A stretch of DNA of 64,000 nt, taken from assembly GCA_963930655.1 (NCBI GenBank), contig OZ005609.1:13250501-13314500 (forward strand), read 5' to 3'. The position numbers were made by a program, and so were the translations under genes. Shown piece by piece: positions 59,082 through 64,000 of this stretch (its first letter is position 1; the number at the start of each line of letters is the position of its first letter). The notes under the pieces are model-generated. The model searched no databases. It was not told where the DNA came from and saw only the letters and a program-made list of their open reading frames with translations. Source of the stretch: Myrica gale (Eukaryota; Streptophyta; Magnoliopsida; Fagales; Myricaceae).

Positions 59082-61033
59082 AGTGTCTACAAGCCTACAA
59101 GGATACGTAAATCTCAGCATTCAAAGAAAGAATACCATAAAATAAATAAGACATGATTATTGCTAATTTGCTATAATTCTGTATTCACTCTGAAAAATAA
59201 GATAGACAATAAATCAGATATTCACTCTGTAAGCAGTCAAGTACAAGTTTGCTCAAAGAAGATACTCAGCTCTTGCATTTCGTGAAGTGGGTTTTGTCTT
59301 AGGCTATTGTTAATTACCTCTTGCACATGAACAAAGCAGATACTCAGCACCTAGTATTGATTTTAAATTGGAACTATACATTGATTTTAAACTGCAAGAA
59401 CATCAATCATGTGAAACATTGATCCAAGGCAAAACTAAATATAAAATGCTAGTCATGCGTAGACAATAACATCCAAGTACCTACAAGAGTTTCCAATCTT
59501 GATAATTCACAGCCTCCATGAACATACTATTTCAATGACAGGCATACTTGCCGAAGTCTAGCAACTAAGAAAGCACCTTTGCAATTTTCAGACATGCGGG
59601 ATACACAAAAGCTTCATTAGGTCATGGGGTGTAAAACAACATTTCAAGAGTCAAGACATTTCAGAATTTCATGATGCAACAAAATATTAAACAAACACAA
59701 TTCGAGTCCCTTTAGCTTAGTCTGTGATAGTCCAAACTCCCTAACATCTAAGCCACTGAGTATTGTCCCATTCATTACACACATAATACTCTCAATTTCC
59801 ACTTTTCTATGAAGACTTCAAGCCCAAAGACCCAAACGTCAAATAAATCACACATGGTTTGGCACTCATCCAAATAACACTTCAAAGTAAACTTCAAACA
59901 CCCCTATTCGAACTACGTTATGATCATGTCAATCTCCTAAACAGAGAATCTGGATAGAAAACCAGTCCCGGCTTTCGGAAATCTCATGGTTGCAAAATTA
60001 TGCCCGACATCACAAAAATGCTCCTCTCTCAAACTTGTGCATTCCTGGATATAAAACTAAAAGTTCTAGTGACCGGCGAAAAATTTTAATAACTCAGCAA
60101 ACTGTCAATATATGCTATCAACACACAAGAATGATAGAAAACTATTACCTATATGCACCGGAGAGGAGCTTAGGCCTGGGGAGACTGGAGAGGAGATCTG
60201 ATAAACAGATCTGTGCTGCGTCAGTGGGGCTCCTTCTGGTGGCCGGTGGGGGTCGGGTAAGCGCTGGGCAGTGGTGGGCTGCGGTGCTGGGCAGTGGTGG
60301 AGTGGTGGGCTGCGGCTGGGCCCCTGTTGAGGCCGTGGGGGTCGAATGTCGAGGAAGAACGGAGCTGTTGGGGTTCACCGTTCTGCCTTCTGGTGCTGGG
60401 CAGTGGTGGCCGGAGGTTGTTGAGACTGTGAGTGGGTGGGGGTCGGGCCGACGGGGGGACGGAAAGGAAAGTCGAAACAAACTCTTCGAAAGTCGAAACA
60501 AACTCTTCGAAAGTCAAGTTCGAAAGCTTTACAGTTTACAGTTTACGCCTTTAGGCTTTCATGAAAGTGAACTTAGTGAAGTGTGAAGTGTGAAAGCCAA
60601 GAAAAAAAAAAGTGTGAAGTGTGAACTGATGATTCGATGAAGAATTGATTAATTGAAAATGAAGACTTAAGTCAAATAGTCAATAAGGCAGGGCTGGCTA
60701 GTGGCTGGTAGTGGGCTGCAGACTGCACACTGCAGAGTCGGCAGACGGTAAGGCACTAAGGCTGTGCGCTTGTGCCTGTGGTCCCCTTCCCCCTCTTCAC
60801 GCGTGAACACTGAACAGTTATGAAGTTCAATTGTGTTTTGTTATTATATTAATTTTTTTTAAAAAAAATTAATAATGCGGTTCGGTCCGGTCCGGACCGC
60901 ATTTCAAAATTCTATAGACCGGACCGGACCGCATTTGTAAAAATAAAACCGGACCGGACCGCATTTTCGGTCCGGTTTTCCGGTCCGGTCCGGTCCGGTC
61001 GGCGGTCCGGTTCTGTTCACCCCTACTATAGTT

Positions 61034-61548
61034 GGAGGTGCAAATTATATTTTTTTCAAAAGGCAAAATGAGCATAACAAGTTGAAGTGAATCACATGAA
61101 CGTCACGTGAGTATTATTCGTTACATTTGACGGCTAATTCGAATATGATGTATAAATCGACGAATTTTAAAAATTTATGAGCTTAATGTCACAAAATTAA
61201 AAAATGAGTTAAGCTCACAAAATAAAAAATAATAATGAGAATGCAAAGTGGTACCTTAAACTCGAGAAATTGAAAAATAAGAATCCAAAGTGATACGTTG
61301 AGCTCACAAAAAAAAATGAGGATGAAGTGTTAGTACCCGTCACTGAGGAGTACAAAGTCTATTCTCCCCTTGTTTTTATGGTCGATTAGATTCGGTTCAA
61401 GTGCGGCACACTTTTTTTAACACATTCTCCGTTACCTTGATCCGACATCCATCTACAAACTACGTAAGCAACACGAGAATGCTACGAAATGAGAAAAATG
61501 CCAAAGGCGAAGACCAAATCCTTCTGCTTTGCTGGCGCTCGGCCGCAC
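61034..61548. other. Right flank of the hAT element and distal TSPO promoter
   Basis: The first part is the right arm of the older inverted-repeat element. No gene is recognised. From about 61380 the sequence is upstream DNA of the TSPO gene. Confidence 0.4.
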
Positions 61549-61598
61549 CCACGTGGAACATTTCTGTCCTCTTCTTCCCACCTCCTACTCCACGTGTC
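61549..61598 (+). promoter_or_regulatory. TSPO: Two ACGT-core (G-box/ABRE) elements upstream of TSPO
   Basis: CCACGTGG at 61549-61556 is a perfect palindromic G-box. CCACGTGTC at 61590-61598 contains the ABRE core ACGTGTC. Both lie 55-110 bases before the TATA element at 61656. Paired ABREs are the usual sign of abscisic acid response, and plant TSPO is known to be induced by ABA and osmotic stress. Confidence 0.65.
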
Positions 61599-61655
61599 AC
61601 TCCTTCCCCACCTCCCAAACAGCGACCGAGAAAACCAGCCAACCAAGTCCCCGTC

Positions 61656-61663
61656 TATATATT
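61656..61663 (+). promoter_or_regulatory. TSPO: Probable TATA box of TSPO
   Basis: TATATATT lies 38 bases before the ATG at 61694 and 80 bases before the ATG at 61736. If it is used, the start would fall close to 61690, which favours 61736 or a very short leader. Confidence 0.5.
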
Positions 61664-61693
61664 ACCAGGGGGGACCCCAACATCACCATCCGC

Positions 61694-62203
61694 ATGTACA
61701 ACAAGAGGAACAACAAAAGCAAACGCGAAAGAAACATGGCCATGGCCAAACGGGGCCTCAGGTCACTGGCCGTAGGGGTTTCGTTACCGCTCTCTCTTAC
61801 CCTCCTAAGCATTTACCTCGGCTCAGATCACAGCTACCGCGTTTCGTCAAAGGACTTATGGTTACCGCCCCTTTGGGCCCTACATATGACATGCCTGGCT
61901 TCGAGCTTCATGATGGGAATATCGGCTTGGCTCGTCTGGGCTGTTGGTGGGTTCCATAGGGAACCCACGGCGCTGTATCTTTACTTTGCTCAGCTCGGCT
62001 TGAGCTTGGTTTGGAATCTGATTGTTATTGGGACGGGAGCGAGCCGGGTTGGGCTAGTTGTGTGTTTGGCCATGTTTGGTGTTTTGGTGGCGTGTTATCG
62101 GATCTTTAAGCAGATAAATCCGATCGTTGGTGTTCTGGCAAAACCCTGTTTGGCGTGGACCTTGTTTTTGGCTACCGTAAATCTTAAGCTTGTGTTTCTT
62201 TGA
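61694..62203 (+). CDS. TSPO: Translocator protein homologue (TSPO/MBR family)
   Basis: Single exon. From 61694 it encodes 169 residues with a short basic N-terminus (MYNKRNNKSKRERN); an internal ATG at 61736 opens MAMAKRGLRSLAV, which is also well conserved. The protein has five hydrophobic segments, as expected of the family. Conserved stretches are PPLWALHMTCLASS, GISAWLVWAVGGFH, ALYLYFAQLGLSLVWN, INPIVGVLAKPCLAW and the closing ATVNLKL. TSPO binds porphyrin/heme and sterol-like ligands; in plants it sits in the ER/Golgi, is stress induced and is degraded by autophagy. The gene is divergent from ALG3, and in Arabidopsis the two are neighbours. No lesion is seen. Confidence 0.93.
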   Translation: MYNKRNNKSKRERNMAMAKRGLRSLAVGVSLPLSLTLLSIYLGSDHSYRVSSKDLWLPPLWALHMTCLASSFMMGISAWLVWAVGGFHREPTALYLYFAQLGLSLVWNLIVIGTGASRVGLVVCLAMFGVLVACYRIFKQINPIVGVLAKPCLAWTLFLATVNLKLVFL

Positions 62204-63419
62204 AGTTCAGGAGCTTTTCCTTTTTCCCCTTTTTTTAAATCCCTGAATAGTATGATTTTTGTTTTTTGTTTTTTTAGGGTAAGTTGAGTAGAATACAATG
62301 TTAGTACCATGTTTGTAAAGAGTTCTGAATGGATTACTGGTTGCATGGTTTCCATTGTTTTGATAAGATTGCGGTAATTGGGCCGACCTTTTGCTTGGAA
62401 CTAATAGAAAATAATTGAACCTGCCTTGCCTAATCTTTGGCCTTTTCTAGCCTTCTTTCAGAGGGGGAGGGGTTTAATTTTGTAAGATGGAACAAGAGAC
62501 CCCATAAAGGTATGAATCCGAGTCTCCTCACCCTCGGGGAGCAGAAAAGAACCACATCAGACCTACCTGGTAATGGACCTATTGTGCTAAACGAGAAGGA
62601 ACCATGTCTGTCTGCAATGTAGCTATCATTTGTGCGGCTCAGCAACCCCATAATATAAAAGAGCAGAAAAGCTACTCATTGCGGCTCCAACTAGTTTAAA
62701 AACTCATACTACAATATCCTATGGAAGATTTCAAGAACAGAGGTCCATACCCAGGCGCTCAAAACATAATGGTTCGTAGATTCTACATAGATGGTAACAG
62801 ACTACTATGTTACAACTTTTCGACAAATCGTATTACAGCTTTAGACAAAGTCTCCGACTTATTGAGGGAAAAGGCATGCCAAATTCACCTTCTAGATGCT
62901 AATAAGAAACTAGTGAATACAATTTCCGCACCAGAAACTTGTGGTGTGGATGAACCCATAAGTTTCAATGATAGAACATGACAAGCAGAGCGCACAAAGG
63001 CCTCGACAAGTAAAGGATGAATTCATTGTTGTCAAGGCCATGCATAAGAGAAACCATCACTTGTTGAACAAGAATTTACAACAGCGCCAGAGAACAAATA
63101 TTTACTACTCATGCTAATCCACGACGCAAGTATTTCAATAACTTGCTAAGATTGTCAGTACTTCATGGACAATATCTACTATATCACTATATTGATACCC
63201 TGCAAAATAAACTACTGAATAGATACAAAAATTATCGATTATAAACTGGAAAAACTGACTGTCCAAATAAGAATACCTGAAAATATACGATACAAACACA
63301 TGTACAAAAGAATAAACATATCCATATCTAGTAAAGAACACAAACAGCAACAAGATACACAAAATAACACATTTTTATCTCATCCCTTAGTGGCATAAAT
63401 GGGAATCTATGCAGCTCAA
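62204..63419. other. TSPO 3' flank and intergenic DNA
   Basis: 62204-62400 is the probable TSPO 3'UTR. A plus frame at 62721-62981 (86 codons) has no recognised domain and no promoter context; I leave it uncalled. The region next to 63420 is the 3'UTR of the minus-strand xylosyltransferase. Confidence 0.45.
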
Positions 63420-64000
63420 CTAAGATGATGATACTTTGACTGCTTTATCTGCCGGATGAAGCAAGCCAACTTTACCTTTAACCTTTAGTGGATTACTTGT
63501 CCCATCCCTCACTCTCTTAACCCGTCTACTAGCCAAAGACTTATGCCTAAAACCATAAATATTAAGTATCTGATTGTCCCCAAAATTAAAAGCTCTCTCC
63601 ATCTGCTTCAAGCACCTCTCAACCGGGTAATCCCCAAACTTGCTGCATGGCTTGCACCCCACGAAATGAGTGACTAATGGCCACCGATGATCACCCAATC
63701 CTGGGTGATAATTCTCAATCATTTCCTCATATCGATCCACCAAAATCCCCCAGTAACCATGCAAATAATACTCATTTTCTAAATAAACCTTATCCCCCCA
63801 CTTCTCCCTCTGCTTTGACAACATATAAACCATCGCTGACTGATCATCAGCTTCAAAAACCGGCCTATCCCTAAGCTCTCGAGTCAGTACCTTCCCCGCC
63901 TCGTCCCTAACGTTCCCTTTGGGTCCCATGGGTGCCCAAGCATCCAAAATATCCAATGCCCATTGGCAATTCCTCAACAGGAAACTGCCGGTATTCAACC
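63420..64000 (-). CDS. XXT: Xyloglucan 6-xylosyltransferase (GT34, XXT1/XXT2-like), C-terminal part, cut by the window end
   Basis: The last 193 residues are visible; the 5' part lies beyond base 64000. GT34 enzymes transfer xylose from UDP-xylose to the glucan backbone of xyloglucan in the Golgi. The motifs NTGSFLLRNCQW, APMGPKGNVRDEAGKVL, FEADDQSAMVY, HGYWGILVDRYEEMIE, HRWPLVTHFVGCKPC and MERAFNFGDNQIL match the XXT1/XXT2 group closely. The tail ends GLLHPADKAVKVSSS, close to the normal C-terminus of the family. No intron or lesion is visible in this part. XXT genes are usually single-exon and about 460 residues, so roughly 270 residues are off the window. Confidence 0.93.
   Translation of the reverse strand, partial: LNTGSFLLRNCQWALDILDAWAPMGPKGNVRDEAGKVLTRELRDRPVFEADDQSAMVYMLSKQREKWGDKVYLENEYYLHGYWGILVDRYEEMIENYHPGLGDHRWPLVTHFVGCKPCSKFGDYPVERCLKQMERAFNFGDNQILNIYGFRHKSLASRRVKRVRDGTSNPLKVKGKVGLLHPADKAVKVSSS

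Larger units (their letters stand above)
54556..61025 (-). mobile_element. hAT superfamily DNA transposon, 6.47 kb, recently inactivated
   Basis: The element is flanked by a perfect 8-bp target duplication, CTATAGTT (54548-54555 and 61026-61033). It begins TAGGGGTGAAAACCGG and ends GGTTCTGTTCACCCCTA, the inverted terminal type of hAT elements. Both ends carry dense CGGTCCGG/CCGGACCG subterminal motifs. It encodes a zf-BED/RNase-H-like transposase on the minus strand (59081-56849) and contains a 116-bp tandem array (54840-56180) on the 3' side of that gene. The region 59130-60600, upstream of the transposase, has a GC-rich block (60200-60450) that is probably its 5' leader. The intact target duplication and few lesions indicate a recent insertion. 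Confidence 0.92.
53740..61370. mobile_element. Older inverted-repeat element split by the hAT transposon
   Basis: The left arm (53760-54550) and right arm (61034-61370) share inverted blocks: GAGTACTGACACTTTGCACCC on the left, and on the right the inverse of GTACTAACACTTCATCCTC. The left arm contains a second copy of the block (54010-54110). The hAT element sits in its loop and is clearly younger. Confidence 0.5.

Noticed and set aside
60145-60586. GC-rich frames on both strands (up to 198 codons) upstream of the hAT transposase
   Set aside because: Low-complexity Gly/Trp or Pro/Thr composition caused by GGTGGGCTGCGG-type repeats; more likely a 5' leader of the transposon.
60480-61025. CGGTCCGG repeats considered as a zinc-finger or methylation-dependent regulatory cluster
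   Set aside because: They fall inside the hAT right end and mirror the left end, so they are transposon subterminal motifs.

Overview
The window is nuclear DNA from a flowering plant, most likely a woody core eudicot. The evidence is spliced genes with GT-AG introns (plus one GC-AG and one AT-AC intron), plant-specific families (RALF peptide, PCC13-62 desiccation protein, GT34 xyloglucan xylosyltransferase, SVP-type MADS box), an AT-rich background, and heavy, nested transposon content. I cannot name the species. I see no bacterial operon, CRISPR array, rRNA or tRNA gene.

Layout. 1-2.1 kb: one small gene for an 80-residue protein with a clear TATA box. 2.1-9.4 kb: a decayed Ty3/gypsy LTR element with gag and protease remnants but no recognisable reverse transcriptase or integrase. 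9.87-12.46 kb: an intact five-exon FolD gene of folate C1 metabolism. 14.7-19.5 kb: a desiccation-related (PCC13-62) gene whose second exon is split by a 3.56-kb Pack-MULE. That element carries the last two exons of a patatin-like lipase and the first exon of a MADS-box gene. 20.1-28.1 kb: a CACTA (En/Spm) element with broken accessory proteins. 28-36 kb: partial duplications of the desiccation gene's flanks and first exon, cut by further elements. 36-41 kb: AT-rich DNA with a hAT MITE nested in a CACTA-like MITE. 41.5-44.8 kb: RALF peptide gene and heat shock factor-binding protein gene (HSBP), convergent. 46.8-52.05 kb: a complete 13-exon ALG3 mannosyltransferase gene on the minus strand. 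52.2-61.4 kb: nested inverted-repeat elements and a 6.47-kb hAT transposon with a perfect 8-bp target duplication. 61.7-62.2 kb: TSPO, with ABRE/G-box motifs in its promoter. 63.4-64 kb: the C-terminal part of a xyloglucan 6-xylosyltransferase that runs off the window.

The host genes form no operon or pathway. From memory of the Arabidopsis map, ALG3-TSPO (At2g47760/70), RALFL33-HSBP (At4g15800/802) and XXT1-desiccation protein (At3g62720/30) are neighbours there too, so the gene order looks ancestral. Most of the length has been added by transposons: the Pack-MULE inside the desiccation gene and the hAT between the ALG3 and TSPO genes are the clearest cases. The observations most worth following are the double gene capture and exon disruption by the Pack-MULE, the U12-type AT-AC intron in HSBP, and the internal structure of the hAT element (116-bp satellite-like array, long terminal palindromes, and an intron bounded by a direct repeat).
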